Assembly: GCF_022179065.1 (NCBI RefSeq)
Contig: NZ_BPQD01000015.1
Coordinates: 1 to 64,000, forward strand
DNA from: Methylobacterium adhaesivum
GTDB lineage: Bacteria > Pseudomonadota > Alphaproteobacteria > Rhizobiales > Beijerinckiaceae
Direction: 5' to 3'
Length of the DNA: 64,000 bases
In this document: positions 47,482-58,573 of the stretch, piece by piece
How the letters are laid out: each line of letters begins with the position of its first letter
Position numbering within the stretch: the stretch's first letter is position 1
Notes under the pieces: model-generated
What the model was told of the DNA's origin: nothing
What the model saw: the letters and a program-made list of their open reading frames with translations, nothing else
Databases searched by the model: none
Program-made: the position numbers and the translations under genes

Positions 47482-47889
47482 CTATTCCGCCACCGAGGGA
47501 AGATCCACGGATCGCGGCCGGCCGGCATCGTCGATGGCCACGAACGTGAACGTCGCTTCCGTCACCTTCTCGCGCAGCTGCAGGCGGAAGCGCCGGGCCC
47601 AGGCTTCGACTTCGATCTTCATGGATGTCCGGCCGACTTGGCTCACGCGGGTGTACACGCACAGCACGTCCCCGACGCGCACGGGCCGGATGAACGTCAT
47701 GGCATCGACCGCCACGGTGACGACTCGGCCATTGGCGCGGTCCACGCCCGCGATGCCGCCGGCCTGATCCATCTGCGACATCACCCAACCGCCGAAGATG
47801 TCACCGTTGGCGTTCGTGTCCGCTGGCATCGCAATGGTCCGGACCGTGAGGTCGCCCCGTGGACCGCCATCCTCTTCCGCCACCGTCAT
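47482..47889 (-). CDS. Hotdog-fold acyl-CoA thioesterase (YciA-like)
   Basis: The 135-residue protein has the BFIT/BACH hotdog pattern: LTVRTIAMPADTNANGDIFGGWVM (catalytic Asn and Asp area), AGGIAG, VTVAVDAMTFIRPV and VGDVLCVYTRV. It should hydrolyse short- to medium-chain acyl-CoA in the cytosol, freeing CoA. It lies upstream of the ABC-F gene on the same strand; co-transcription is possible but no functional link is evident. Confidence 0.93.
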   Translation of the reverse strand: MTVAEEDGGPRGDLTVRTIAMPADTNANGDIFGGWVMSQMDQAGGIAGVDRANGRVVTVAVDAMTFIRPVRVGDVLCVYTRVSQVGRTSMKIEVEAWARRFRLQLREKVTEATFTFVAIDDAGRPRSVDLPSVAE

Positions 47890-47964
47890 TCCGTGCCGCC
47901 CCCGCGATTCGTTCCGTACGACCCTACGTGGTTTCGGCTCCGCCGGGCGCGCTCAATCGGTCTG

Positions 47965-48093
47965 TTACGACAGAAGACCCGCGAACTTCAGGCCGCCCGC
48001 AAGAAGCACGGCCGCGACGGAGACGATGAGTTCCAAGGGGATCACCTGCCACAGGTCCCGCGTCGCGGCCTCGGTCGCTGTTAATTCGGTCAT
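47965..48093 (-). CDS. Predicted 42-residue single-helix membrane protein
   Basis: An ATG at 48093 with GGAG eight bases upstream opens a 42-codon frame ending in TAA. The product has a polar N terminus (MTELTATEAATRDLW) and one hydrophobic helix (about 17-40, VIPLELIVSVAAVLLAGG), so it should insert in the inner membrane. No family recognised. The good ribosome-binding site, clean hydrophobic profile and lack of any overlapping gene support it; its small size limits confidence. Confidence 0.55.
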   Translation of the reverse strand: MTELTATEAATRDLWQVIPLELIVSVAAVLLAGGLKFAGLLS

Positions 48094-48285
48094 GGCCCAG
48101 GCTCCAGGATGTGCGCGGGGCGAGCCCGTGTCGACCGGAAGTCTAGCGCATCATTGTGCACGCATCCAAAACAGATGATGCATTTTGATGCACAAAAGCT
48201 TGGCACCCGCAAGGAGTGCCAAGCTTTCAGGCAGAACGATCGAGCCGTCGTCACGCCGCCGTTCATAACGGCGTGGAGGGACAGC

Positions 48286-48564
48286 TCAGTAGTAGAACCG
48301 ACGCGGGCCGTAGAACCGGCGCGGACCATAGAAGCGGCGCGGCCCGTAGAAGCGACGGGGACCGTAGAAGCGGCGGCCGTAGTACGGACGACGATAGAAG
48401 GGACGGGGCCCATAGAAGCGACGGCGATAACCATAGTACTGCACGGTCTCGGCGACCGCAGGCGCGGCCTCGCTCTGAAGGGCGAGGGCGGGACCGATGG
48501 GGGCAGCCGATGCGCCCTGCGGTGCCGCCGCGGCGAAGCCTAGGGCCAACAACGCGGCCAGCAT
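48286..48564 (-). CDS. Exported Tyr/Arg-rich repeat protein
   Basis: With the ATG at 48564 (GAGG six bases upstream) the protein has 92 residues. A signal peptide (MLAALLALGFAAAA, cleavage after GASA) is followed by a short linker. A basic tail is built from near-perfect six-residue repeats of FYGPRR, at least five copies, mirrored at DNA level. The mature protein is strongly cationic and aromatic. It may bind the cell surface or polysaccharide, but the function is unknown. Such small repeats occur widely in Rhizobiales secreted proteins. Confidence 0.75.
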   Translation of the reverse strand: MLAALLALGFAAAAPQGASAAPIGPALALQSEAAPAVAETVQYYGYRRRFYGPRPFYRRPYYGRRFYGPRRFYGPRRFYGPRRFYGPRRFYY

Positions 48565-48723
48565 GAGTTTCCTCAGCACGTTCTCAAACTCCTCGAAGTA
48601 GGTCGGCGTAGACGTGAAGAACCGACGAGTCCGGACCTGGCCCGGTCGCATGAAACGCGCGAAGCTCGGAAGCGTTGCCACCTTTCGACCGATGCCGATC
48701 ACGTGGTCGTGGGACGCGATCCG

Positions 48724-48909
48724 TCAGGCGATCTTCAGCGTCATATCGACGACGGACGCGGCCTGACTGCCCTTCACGAGGGCGATCCCGTGCTCGCAAT
48801 CCTCGCGCCGCGCATAGCCTTCGGCGGAATCGGCCAGGACGTTGCCGTTGGTCGCGCGCAACCGCCAGCGCCAGGCGCCCCCTGCGTCGCGATAGAGTTC
48901 GAACCGCAT
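48724..48909 (-). CDS. YegP/DUF1508-domain small protein
   Basis: The 61-residue protein is a single DUF1508 unit: FELYRDAGGAWRWRLRATNG, then NVLADSAEGYARREDCEHGI, ending VVDMTLKIA. The start is the ATG at 48909, with GGGGA at normal spacing, rather than the ATG two codons earlier. DUF1508 proteins are cytosolic and of unknown function, perhaps stress-related. Confidence 0.85.
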   Translation of the reverse strand: MRFELYRDAGGAWRWRLRATNGNVLADSAEGYARREDCEHGIALVKGSQAASVVDMTLKIA

Positions 48910-48980
48910 GGTCATCCCCGTGTTTCGTGCCTGACTGGAAAAATGGCGCGTGCAGCACGGGTCGACAATGGCCGACATGA

Positions 48981-49011
48981 CAACGCCGTCCCGGGGAGCG
49001 GGACGGCGTTG
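48981..49011. terminator. Perfect hairpin terminator of the RNA helicase gene
   Basis: Perfect 12-bp stem CAACGCCGTCCC / GGGACGGCGTTG around a seven-base loop, 21 bases beyond the helicase stop on the minus strand. No U tract, but stability and position fit a terminator. Confidence 0.75.
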
Positions 49012-49032
49012 TGCTATCGGTTCAGTTTGGGC

Positions 49033-50526
49033 TCAGCGCGGGAAGCGATCGAGCCAACCGAGCGTACGGCCTTCGCCGCCCTGCGGACGCGGCGCCCGCT
49101 GGCGGTTCTCGCCACGCGGCTCCGAACGCGTTTCCTGGGCCTGTCCGCCAGGGCGGCGCTCGCCACCACGGGCTTCTTGGGCTCTGCCGGGAGCGTCGGG
49201 ACGCCCCGAACGTCCAGGCGCGCCCTGACCACCGCCGCGACCACCCTCGTTGCGTCCCTGACCAGGGCGTCCGCCGCCCGGACGACCACCGCCGGGGCGC
49301 TGGCCTTGACGCTGACCGGGGCGCTGGCCCTGGGGCGCCGGACGGCGCTCCTCGGCCTGGGCGGCATCCATCGCTTCCTGGCGCGACGGCGGCGTGAAGC
49401 CCTCGGGGAAACCGGCCACGGGAATCTTCTGGCGCGTGGTGCGCTCGATGTCCCGCAGGTAAGCCTTTTCCTCGTCGTTGCAGAACGAGATGGCGAGACC
49501 GTTGGCCCCGGCACGCGCCGTCCGGCCGATGCGGTGGACGTAGCTTTCCGGCACGTTGGGCAGATCGTAGTTGATGACGTGGCTCACGGCCTCGACGTCG
49601 ATGCCGCGCGCCGCGATGTCGGTCGCGACGAGCACCCGGCACGAGCCGTCCTTGAAGGCGGCCAGCGCCCGCTCGCGCTGCGGCTGGGACTTGTTGCCGT
49701 GAATGGCCGAGGCGTTGATGGAGACCTTTTCCAGGCCGCGAACGACACGATCGGCGCCGTGCTTGGTCCGTGTGAAGACGAGGACGCGCTCGATTTTCGG
49801 ATCACGCAGGATGTGGTTGAGCAGGGCCTGCTTCGCGCCCGTATGCGCGAAGATGACTTCCTGGGTCACGCGCTCGGCCGTCGTCGCCACGGGGGTGACG
49901 GCGACCTGCACGGGATCGCGCAGGTATTGGTCGGCGAGGCCCGCGATGTTCTTCGGCATGGTGGCCGAGAAAAACAGGCTCTGACGCTCCTTGGGCAGCA
50001 TCTTCACGATGCGCTTGAGGGCATGGATGAAGCCGAGGTCGAGCATCTGGTCGGCCTCGTCGAGGACGAGGATCTCGACGGCCTCCAGGGTCAGCGAGCG
50101 GCGCTCGATGAGGTCCATGAGACGGCCCGGCGTGGCGACGAGGATATCGACGCCGTTGGCGAGCGCCTTTTCCTGACGCGAGATGGTGACGCCGCCGAAC
50201 ACCACGGTATTGGTGAAGGACAGGTACTTCCCGTAATCGGTGAAGTTCTCGGCGATTTGGTTGGCAAGCTCGCGCGTTGGGGAGAGCACGAGGACACGGC
50301 AGCCACGGCGAATCGCCTTGCGCGGGGTCTGGGCGAGGCGGTGAAGGATCGGCAGGGCGAAGGCCGCGGTCTTGCCGGTGCCGGTCTGGGCGATGCCGCA
50401 AAGGTCGCGGCCCTCCATGGCGGGGGCGAGGGCCTGTGCCTGAATCGGGGTCGGCGTCTTGTAGCCGGCCTCCTCCAGCGCCCGCAGCACGGGCTGGGCG
50501 AGACCGAAATCGGTGAATTGGGTCAA
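49033..50526 (-). CDS. DEAD-box RNA helicase, RhlE-like
   Basis: With a TTG start at 50526 (MTQFTDFGL, as in related alphaproteobacterial helicases) the protein has 497 residues. All core motifs are visible: Q motif with TPTPIQAQAL, Walker A AQTGTGKT, PTRELA, TPGRLMD, DEAD in VLDEADQMLDLGF, SAT in FFSATMP, and HRIGRTAR. The C-terminal tail (about 375-497) is a disordered Arg/Gly/Gln/Pro-rich RNA-binding region. It likely acts in ribosome assembly or mRNA decay, especially in the cold. Confidence 0.95.
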   Translation of the reverse strand: MTQFTDFGLAQPVLRALEEAGYKTPTPIQAQALAPAMEGRDLCGIAQTGTGKTAAFALPILHRLAQTPRKAIRRGCRVLVLSPTRELANQIAENFTDYGKYLSFTNTVVFGGVTISRQEKALANGVDILVATPGRLMDLIERRSLTLEAVEILVLDEADQMLDLGFIHALKRIVKMLPKERQSLFFSATMPKNIAGLADQYLRDPVQVAVTPVATTAERVTQEVIFAHTGAKQALLNHILRDPKIERVLVFTRTKHGADRVVRGLEKVSINASAIHGNKSQPQRERALAAFKDGSCRVLVATDIAARGIDVEAVSHVINYDLPNVPESYVHRIGRTARAGANGLAISFCNDEEKAYLRDIERTTRQKIPVAGFPEGFTPPSRQEAMDAAQAEERRPAPQGQRPGQRQGQRPGGGRPGGGRPGQGRNEGGRGGGQGAPGRSGRPDAPGRAQEARGGERRPGGQAQETRSEPRGENRQRAPRPQGGEGRTLGWLDRFPR

Positions 50527-50801
50527 AACGAAACTTTCAAGGCAGCGGGACCGTGGCGGATGCCATCCTAAGAAGGCGATCACGCGTATCGATGAGAATC
50601 GGTCCGTTGAGCTGGAGCCGCCCGCGTGCCGGGGCGATCCGGGTGCATGCACGTTGAAGAGAGGGGCTCAGGTCGGTCGGAATTCGCTGTATGCGACCCG
50701 TCGATCCGTCACGCAGCCCTCTCAAGCGGAACCATGACGGCCGCTGACGCTGCCCTCGCCGTATGCGACTTCGCAGGTGCGAAGTCAATCGGTGAGTCCC
50801 A

Positions 50802-51725
50802 TCAGGCGGTTGGCGGTGCTCGCAGATGCGTGACGAAGTCCTGCGCGAAAGCGGGGAGGGCCGCGAAGGCCCGGACGCAGATGGTCAGGTCGCGCACCGC
50901 CCAGGGGTCGAGGAGCGGTACCACCACGATGGCCATCGTCCGCGCCGCCCGCGCGGCCGTGGTTTCCGGTACGATGCCGAGGCCGACGCCGCATTCGACG
51001 AGGCGACAGACGGCGTCGAAGCTGCGCAGCTGCACCCGCAACCGCATGGGGCGCCCCGTCCGCGCCGCCTTGTCGGCCAGGAACCGGGTCAGGGCGCTCG
51101 TGCGGTCGAGGCCGACGAGGTCGTGCTCCAGCACGTCCGCGAAGGCGACGGCCGCCGCAGCGCCTAGCGGATGGCCGACGGCCGCCACGGCCACGAACCG
51201 ATCCTGCCGGAACGGATAGGTTTCCAGCGCGCCGGTATCGACGGTGCCGGCGACGATGCCGAGGTCGGCGCCGCCTTCCGCCACCAGCCCGACGATCTCG
51301 TCCGAGGTCCGCTCCTCGATCTCGACGCTGACGCCGCTCTGTCGGGCGAGGAAGGCGCTGAGGACCTCGGGGAGGAATTCGGTGAGCGCGTTGGTGTTGG
51401 ACAGGACGTGGACCTGCCCGACGGCGCCGCCGGAGAACGCGGCGAGGTCGCCCTGCATGCGGTCGATGCCGTCGAGGAGGCCCCGGGCATGGACGAGGAG
51501 CGCGCGCCCGGCGGGCGTCGGCGTCACACCCTGGCGGCTGCGCGTGAGGAGGGCGGCGCCCAGGGACACCTCCATGGCGCGGATGCGGGCGGAGGCGGCG
51601 GCGAGGGCGAGGTTGGCCCGCACTGCCCCGTGCGTGATCGACCCGGCCTCGACCACATGGCGGAACAGGCCGAGATCCACGAGGTCGAAACGCATCATTG
51701 CGCGCCGTCCACCGTCGTCCGCCAT
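50802..51725 (-). CDS. LysR-family transcriptional regulator
   Basis: The 307-residue protein has an N-terminal winged helix (about 11-70, LGLFRHVVEAGSITHGAV) and a periplasmic-binding-like effector domain (about 95-300, with VEIEERTSDEIVGLVAEGGADLGIV). AAGGAAG seven bases before the ATG at 51725 favours that start, though LysR conservation begins at MMRFDL ten residues later. It is divergent from ftsB, which is an unlikely target, so its regulon cannot be read from context. Confidence 0.93.
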   Translation of the reverse strand: MADDGGRRAMMRFDLVDLGLFRHVVEAGSITHGAVRANLALAAASARIRAMEVSLGAALLTRSRQGVTPTPAGRALLVHARGLLDGIDRMQGDLAAFSGGAVGQVHVLSNTNALTEFLPEVLSAFLARQSGVSVEIEERTSDEIVGLVAEGGADLGIVAGTVDTGALETYPFRQDRFVAVAAVGHPLGAAAAVAFADVLEHDLVGLDRTSALTRFLADKAARTGRPMRLRVQLRSFDAVCRLVECGVGLGIVPETTAARAARTMAIVVVPLLDPWAVRDLTICVRAFAALPAFAQDFVTHLRAPPTA

Positions 51726-51764
51726 GAAAGGACTTCCTTAACCGTGTGGCGCGATGGTGTGGCC

Positions 51765-52076
51765 ATGGTGATCCGTCGTCGCGTCCGTTCCGTGCTGATG
51801 CCCCTGGCGTTGTACGCCGTGTCGGGGCTCGTGGTCGGTTATTTCGTGCATCAGGCCGAGGGCGGCAATCGTGGCCTCGAGGCCAAGCGCGCCCTCAAGA
51901 TCCAGGCCTACGGCCTCAATCAGGAACTGGCGGTCGTGAAGGCCGACCGTGCCGAGTGGGAGCACCGGGTGGCCCTGCTGCGTAGCGATCAGATCGACCG
52001 CGACCTCCTGGAGGAGCGCGCCCGCGTCGTCCTCGGCCGGGTCCACGCGAACGACGTCGTCGTCATCAATCCGTAA
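51765..52076 (+). CDS. ftsB: FtsB/DivIC-family cell division protein
   Basis: The 103-residue protein has a short basic N terminus (MVIRRRVRSV), one membrane helix (about 10-30), then a periplasmic coiled coil (ALKIQAYGLNQELAVVKADRAEWEHRVALLRSD) and the conserved tail LLEERARVVLG. It belongs to the divisome complex with FtsL and FtsQ. The position just before pdhA is conserved in alphaproteobacteria. A GTG at 51744 could extend it by seven residues. Confidence 0.88.
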   Translation: MVIRRRVRSVLMPLALYAVSGLVVGYFVHQAEGGNRGLEAKRALKIQAYGLNQELAVVKADRAEWEHRVALLRSDQIDRDLLEERARVVLGRVHANDVVVINP

Positions 52077-52202
52077 CATCCCTCGGATGTCGGTCCGGCG
52101 CGGCTGACAACCGTCCCGATCTGTCGGCGGCTCGGCCTCGCTTTCCCAAAATGCGTGTCCTAGAACCTCGGGGAGAAGAGACGGTCCCGGGGGAGAGAGC
52201 CG

Positions 52203-53258
52203 ATGGATGCCGCAACCGAGGCGGGCCAGACCAAATCCGACCTGACACCGTCGGACGCCGCCCATGCGCCGGCACCGAACACGCCGCAATTCACCCGCGA
52301 CGAGGATCTTCACGCCTATCATGAGATGCTGCTCATCCGCCGCTTCGAGGAGAAGGCGGGGCAACTCTATGGCATGGGTCTGATCGGCGGATTTTGCCAT
52401 CTCTACATCGGCCAGGAAGCCGTCGTCATCGGCATGCAGATGGCCTCCGTCGAGGGCGATCAGGTCATCACCGGATACCGCGACCACGGCCACATGCTCG
52501 CCTGCGGCATGGATCCGAAGGGCGTGATGGCCGAGCTGACGGGCCGTCGCGGCGGCTATAGCCGCGGCAAGGGCGGCTCTATGCACATGTTCTCGCGCGA
52601 AAAGCAGTTCTTCGGCGGGCACGGCATCGTCGGCGCCCAGGTGTCACTCGGGACGGGCCTCGCCTTCGCGGACGCCTACAAGAAGAACGGTCAGGTCAGC
52701 CTGACCTACATGGGTGACGGTGCGGCCAACCAGGGGCAGGTCTACGAGAGCTTCAACATGGCGCAGCTGTGGAAACTGCCCGTGGTCTACGTCATCGAGA
52801 ACAACCGCTACGCCATGGGCACGTCCGTCGCCCGCGCCTCGGCGCAAACGGACTTCTCGAAGCGTGGCATATCGTTCGGCATTCCGGGTGAGCAGGTCGA
52901 CGGCATGGACGTGCGGACCGTGCGGGAAGCCGCCGCGCGCGCCATCGCGCATGCTCGTTCGGGGGAGGGGCCCTACATCCTCGAGATGCAGACCTACCGC
53001 TATCGCGGCCACTCCATGTCCGATCCGGCCAAATACCGGACGAAGGACGAGGTCTCGAAGATGCGCGACGAGCACGACCCCATCGAGATGGTGCGCAAGC
53101 GCCTGATCGACATGCACGGCGTGCCCGAGGCCGAACTCAAGGCCACCGACGCCAAGGTGCGCGAGACGGTGAACGATGCGGCCGAGTTCGCCACCCACGA
53201 TCCCGAGCCCGATCCCGCCGAGCTGTGGACGGATATCCTGCTGGAGTCGCGCGCCTGA
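52203..53258 (+). CDS. pdhA: Pyruvate dehydrogenase E1 component, alpha subunit
   Basis: The 351-residue protein has the thiamine diphosphate-binding core [17 protein letters not shown], the phosphorylation-loop-like [15 protein letters not shown] and [17 protein letters not shown]. With PdhB it forms the E1 heterotetramer that decarboxylates pyruvate and acetylates the lipoyl group of E2. GGGGAGAGAG precedes the ATG. It is the first gene of the pdh operon; 126 bases upstream should hold the promoter. Confidence 0.97.
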   Translation: MDAATEAGQTKSDLTPSDAAHAPAPNTPQFTRDEDLHAYHEMLLIRRFEEKAGQLYGMGLIGGFCHLYIGQEAVVIGMQMASVEGDQVITGYRDHGHMLACGMDPKGVMAELTGRRGGYSRGKGGSMHMFSREKQFFGGHGIVGAQVSLGTGLAFADAYKKNGQVSLTYMGDGAANQGQVYESFNMAQLWKLPVVYVIENNRYAMGTSVARASAQTDFSKRGISFGIPGEQVDGMDVRTVREAAARAIAHARSGEGPYILEMQTYRYRGHSMSDPAKYRTKDEVSKMRDEHDPIEMVRKRLIDMHGVPEAELKATDAKVRETVNDAAEFATHDPEPDPAELWTDILLESRA

Positions 53259-53307
53259 GACCCGGTCTCACGCGCCGCCCACCACCTCCTCGATCGACGA
53301 GTCTTTC

Positions 53308-54744
53308 ATGGCCACCGACATCCTGATGCCCGCCCTGTCTCCGACCATGGAGGAGGGCAAGCTCGCGAAATGGCTGAAGAACGAAGGCGACCCGGTGAAA
53401 TCCGGCGACGTCCTCGCCGAGATCGAGACCGACAAGGCCACCATGGAGGTGGAGGCCATCGACGAGGGCGTTCTCGCCAAGATCCTCGTCGCGGAGGGCA
53501 CCGAGGGCGTGAAGGTGAACACGCCGATCGCCATCATTACGGCCGAGGGCGAGGACGCCTCCGCCGCCAGCTCCACCGCCCCGAAGGCCGACGCCCCCGC
53601 CCAGGCCGCACCGGCCCCCGACATGCAGGCGGAAGGTCAGGCCAAGACGCCTGCTCCGACGGCTAAGACCACCGACGATGCGCCGAAGGCCCCCGCTGCG
53701 CCCGCCACCATCACCAACAAGGCGCCCGCGCCCGTGATGGCCGAGTTCCCCGAGGGCACCGAGATGGTCACCATGACCGTCCGGGAGGCCCTGCGCGACG
53801 CCATGGCGGAGGAGATGCGCGGCGACGACGCCGTGTTCGTCATGGGCGAGGAGGTCGCCGAGTATCAGGGCGCCTACAAGATTACCCAGGGGCTGCTGCA
53901 GGAATTCGGCGCGCGCCGCGTGGTCGACACCCCGATCACCGAGCACGGATTCGCCGGCATCGGCGTCGGCGCGGCGTTCACGGGCCTGCGCCCCATCGTC
54001 GAGTTCATGACGTTCAACTTCGCCATGCAGGCCATCGACCACATCATCAATTCGGCGGCGAAAACCCTCTACATGTCCGGTGGTCAGCTCGGCTGTCCCA
54101 TCGTGTTTCGCGGTCCCAACGGCGCGGCGGCCCGTGTCGGCGCCCAGCACAGCCACGACTATTCCGCCTGGTACTCCAACGTGCCGGGCTTGAAGGTCAT
54201 CGCGCCCTACACGGCCTCCGACGCCAAGGGCCTGCTCAAGGCCGCGATCCGCGACCCGAACCCGATCATCTTCCTCGAGAACGAGATCCTCTACGGCCAG
54301 AGCTTCCCGGTGCCGAAGCTCGACGATTTCGTCCTGCCCATCGGCAAGGCCCGGGTTCACCGGCCCGGCACGGACGTGACCATCGTGTCGTTCTCCATCG
54401 GGATGACCTACGCCCTCAAGGCGGCGCAGGCGCTTGCCGAACAGGGCATCGAGGCCGAGGTCATCGACCTGCGGACGCTCCGCCCCATGGACACCGAGAC
54501 GGTTGTGGAATCGGTGAAGAAGACCGGCCGCTGCGTCACCGTGGAGGAGGGCTTCCCGCAATCCGGCGTTGGCGCCGAGATCGTCGCGCGCCTGATGGTC
54601 GATGCCTTCGACTACCTCGACGCGCCGGTCCTGCGCGTCACCGGCAAGGATGTGCCGATGCCCTACGCCGCAAACCTCGAAAAGCTCGCCCTTCCCAACG
54701 TCGCCGAGGTGATCGAGGCGGTCAAAGCGGTTTGCTACCGCTAG
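53308..54744 (+). CDS. pdhB: Pyruvate dehydrogenase E1 beta subunit with N-terminal lipoyl domain
   Basis: The 478-residue protein starts with a lipoyl domain (about 1-80; lipoylated Lys43 in ETDKATME), then an Ala/Pro-rich linker (about 85-145) and the transketolase-like E1 beta domain (about 150-478; [50 protein letters not shown]). A lipoyl domain on E1 beta is a known alphaproteobacterial trait. Its lipoyl domain is nearly identical to that of PdhC 2.4 kb downstream, also at DNA level. It starts 49 bases after pdhA. Confidence 0.97.
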   Translation: MATDILMPALSPTMEEGKLAKWLKNEGDPVKSGDVLAEIETDKATMEVEAIDEGVLAKILVAEGTEGVKVNTPIAIITAEGEDASAASSTAPKADAPAQAAPAPDMQAEGQAKTPAPTAKTTDDAPKAPAAPATITNKAPAPVMAEFPEGTEMVTMTVREALRDAMAEEMRGDDAVFVMGEEVAEYQGAYKITQGLLQEFGARRVVDTPITEHGFAGIGVGAAFTGLRPIVEFMTFNFAMQAIDHIINSAAKTLYMSGGQLGCPIVFRGPNGAAARVGAQHSHDYSAWYSNVPGLKVIAPYTASDAKGLLKAAIRDPNPIIFLENEILYGQSFPVPKLDDFVLPIGKARVHRPGTDVTIVSFSIGMTYALKAAQALAEQGIEAEVIDLRTLRPMDTETVVESVKKTGRCVTVEEGFPQSGVGAEIVARLMVDAFDYLDAPVLRVTGKDVPMPYAANLEKLALPNVAEVIEAVKAVCYR

Positions 54745-54792
54745 GACACTCCAAGGTTCGTTCCGCCGGGCGGGGCGAAGAGTTTGAGGATC

Positions 54793-55068
54793 ATGACGGA
54801 TACCTTCACCGAGCTTTCCGCCCCGCCCGATGCCGTCGAGAACGGCGGCATCGAAGTCTTGCGCGCCAGTGTCGTGAACGGTGCCGTGAGCGTCGCCCTG
54901 CGGCGCTCCTTCGACGATCCGGCGACCTGGGGCCGGCTGCTGATCGATCTCGCTCGGCAGGCGGCTCGGGTCTATGCCCTGGAGACCGAGATGTCGGACG
55001 AGGAAGCGTTCGAGCGCATCCGCGCCGGGTGGGAGGCCGAGGGCCTTGATCCCGGCGGACTGAATTAG
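54793..55068 (+). CDS. DUF5076-family protein inside the pdh operon
   Basis: The 91-residue acidic cytosolic protein (VENGGIEVLRASVVNGAVSVALRRSF, ATWGRLLIDLARQAARVYA, MSDEEAFERIRAGWEAE) matches the DUF5076 type found in alphaproteobacterial pdh loci. Function unknown. GAGGA lies just before the ATG. It follows pdhB by 48 bases and precedes the Uma2 gene by 12, so it is surely part of the operon. Confidence 0.85.
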   Translation: MTDTFTELSAPPDAVENGGIEVLRASVVNGAVSVALRRSFDDPATWGRLLIDLARQAARVYALETEMSDEEAFERIRAGWEAEGLDPGGLN

Positions 55069-55080
55069 CGGGGAACCACC

Positions 55081-55680
55081 ATGGCCGAGGCCGCGCTCCG
55101 CCGGGCCACCTACGCCGACCTCCAGGCCGTGCCGGATCACCTCGTGGCCGAGATCGTGGATGGTGTCCTGGAGACCCATCCACGGCCGCGCCCGCGGCAC
55201 GCGATGGCGGCGGTGGGCTTGGCCGGCGAACTGCAGGTTCCTTTCGGGCGCGGCCGTGGGGGACCGGGTGGCTGGATCTTCATGGTCAAACCGGAACTGC
55301 ATCTCGGAACCCACGTCGTGGTGCCGGATCTCGCCGGCTGGCGACGCGAGCGACTTCCCGCCGAGCCGGAGACCGCTTACGTCGAGACTCCGCCGGACTG
55401 GGTGTGCGAGATCCTGTCGCCATCGACCACCCGCCTCGATCGCGGCCCCAAACGCCGCATCTATGCGGAAGCCGGTGTCGGTCACCTCTGGCTCCTCGAT
55501 CCGGGTGACGGCGTGCTCGAAGCCTTCGCGCTCGCCGGGCGCCAATGGCTGCTCCTCGGAACCGTCCAGCGCGGCGAAGACGTCGGCCTCCAGCCCTTCG
55601 ACGCCGTGACATTTCCCCTCGACGATCTGTTTTCCTTCGACGATCCGGCCGCGCTGCCGTCCCCCTCGCTCGAGACCTGA
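55081..55680 (+). CDS. Uma2-family putative endonuclease (DUF820) within the pdh operon
   Basis: The 199-residue protein has the Uma2/PD-(D/E)XK nuclease-like pattern: [37 protein letters not shown] (Asp), [26 protein letters not shown] (Glu-x-Leu-Ser-Pro-Ser-Thr) and [14 protein letters not shown]. Uma2 proteins are abundant in cyanobacteria and actinobacteria, with no settled role. It lies between DUF5076 and pdhC, 12 bases after one and 4 before the other, so it is translated with the complex. This looks like an insertion retained in frame with the operon. Confidence 0.88.
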   Translation: MAEAALRRATYADLQAVPDHLVAEIVDGVLETHPRPRPRHAMAAVGLAGELQVPFGRGRGGPGGWIFMVKPELHLGTHVVVPDLAGWRRERLPAEPETAYVETPPDWVCEILSPSTTRLDRGPKRRIYAEAGVGHLWLLDPGDGVLEAFALAGRQWLLLGTVQRGEDVGLQPFDAVTFPLDDLFSFDDPAALPSPSLET

Positions 55681-55684
55681 TGCC

Positions 55685-57067
55685 ATGCCGATCAACGTCC
55701 TGATGCCCGCCCTGTCGCCGACCATGGAGAAGGGCAACCTCGCCAAGTGGCTGAAGAAGGAAGGCGATCCGGTCAAATCCGGGGACGTGCTTGCCGAGAT
55801 CGAGACCGACAAGGCCACCATGGAGGTCGAGGCCATCGACGAGGGCGTGCTCGCCAAGATCCTTGTCGCGGAGGGCACGGCGGACGTTCCGGTGAACGAC
55901 CTCATCGCCATCATCGCGGGCGAGGGCGAGGATCCGGCGAGCGTGGGAGCCGGCGAAGCCGCGAAGGCCGAGGCGCCGAAGGCTGCGCCGTTGAAGGACC
56001 CGGTCGGCGAGAACGCAACTCCGGGCGGCGGCCATATGGCCTACGCCCGCGTGAACGAGGCCCCGGACGGCGCACACCCGGCCACCGCGCAGGGCGAGGG
56101 CACCCGCATCTTCGCCTCGCCCCTCGCTCGGCGCATCGCCAAGCTGGAGGGGATCGATCTCGGATCGGTGAAAGGCTCAGGCCCGCGCGGACGGGTGATC
56201 GAGCGCGATGTGCGCGCTGCCAAGGCCGCCGGGCCGAAGCCCTCCGCAGCGGCCGCTCCCGCCGAAGCGCCGAAAGCCGCGCCGCCTCCTGCGGCCGCTC
56301 CACCGAAGGCTGCAGCGCCCACTGGCCTGTCCGTCGATCAGGTGCGCGGCTTCTACGCCAAGGGGACCTACGAGGAGGTGCCCCTCGACGGCATGCGCAA
56401 GACCATCGCCAAGCGCCTCACCGAGGCGATGCAGGTGGCCCCGCACTTCTACCTCACGGTGGATTGTGAGCTGGACGCCCTGATGGCCCTGCGCGAACAG
56501 CTGAACAGGAGCGCCGGCCAGACCAGGGACGGCAAGCCCTTGTTCAAGCTCTCGGTCAACGACTTCGTCATCAAGGCCATGGGGCTCGCCCTCATGCGGG
56601 TGCCCGCCGCAAACGCCGTCTGGGCCGAGGACCGCATCCTGCGCTTCGACAATGCCGAAGTGGGGGTGGCGGTGGCCATCGACGGCGGGCTGTTCACGCC
56701 CGTCATCCGCAAGGCCGACCAGAAGATGCTCTCCACCATCTCAAACGAGATGAAGGATTTTGCGGCCCGCGCCCGTACCAAGAAGCTGAAACCGGAGGAA
56801 TACCAGGGCGGCGTCACCTCGGTGTCGAATTTGGGTATGTTCGGCATCAAGCACTTCACGGCGGTGATCAACCCACCGCAATCCTCGATCTTGGCGGTCG
56901 GCGCGGGCGAGAAGCGCGTGGTGGTCCGCGACGGTCAGCCGGCCGTGGCCCAGGTGATGACCGCGACCCTGTCCTGCGATCACCGGGTGCTCGACGGGGC
57001 TCTGGGCGCCGAATTGATCTCGGCGTTCAAGGGCCTGATCGAGAACCCCATGGGCATGCTGGTCTGA
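55685..57067 (+). CDS. pdhC: Dihydrolipoamide acetyltransferase (E2) of pyruvate dehydrogenase
   Basis: The 460-residue protein has a lipoyl domain (about 1-80, Lys43 in ETDKATME), an Ala/Pro linker, an E1/E3-binding domain (about 137-175, [17 protein letters not shown]), a second Ala/Pro-rich linker (about 180-215) and the catalytic acyltransferase domain ending in the active-site [10 protein letters not shown]. It forms the core of the complex and passes the acetyl group to CoA. It starts 4 bases after the Uma2 gene. Confidence 0.97.
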   Translation: MPINVLMPALSPTMEKGNLAKWLKKEGDPVKSGDVLAEIETDKATMEVEAIDEGVLAKILVAEGTADVPVNDLIAIIAGEGEDPASVGAGEAAKAEAPKAAPLKDPVGENATPGGGHMAYARVNEAPDGAHPATAQGEGTRIFASPLARRIAKLEGIDLGSVKGSGPRGRVIERDVRAAKAAGPKPSAAAAPAEAPKAAPPPAAAPPKAAAPTGLSVDQVRGFYAKGTYEEVPLDGMRKTIAKRLTEAMQVAPHFYLTVDCELDALMALREQLNRSAGQTRDGKPLFKLSVNDFVIKAMGLALMRVPAANAVWAEDRILRFDNAEVGVAVAIDGGLFTPVIRKADQKMLSTISNEMKDFAARARTKKLKPEEYQGGVTSVSNLGMFGIKHFTAVINPPQSSILAVGAGEKRVVVRDGQPAVAQVMTATLSCDHRVLDGALGAELISAFKGLIENPMGMLV

Positions 57068-57133
57068 GCGACAGCCGGGCCCTCTCGAACAACCCCGGCT
57101 CGTTCCCTTAGGGAGCGGGCCCAGGAGTGAATC

Positions 57134-58573
<1,440 letters not shown>

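Noticed and set aside
53137-55914. Minus-strand 925-codon open frame across pdhB and its neighbours
   Set aside because: Antisense shadow of pdhB, DUF5076, Uma2 and pdhC in GC-rich DNA; low-complexity His/Gly/Arg product without motifs.
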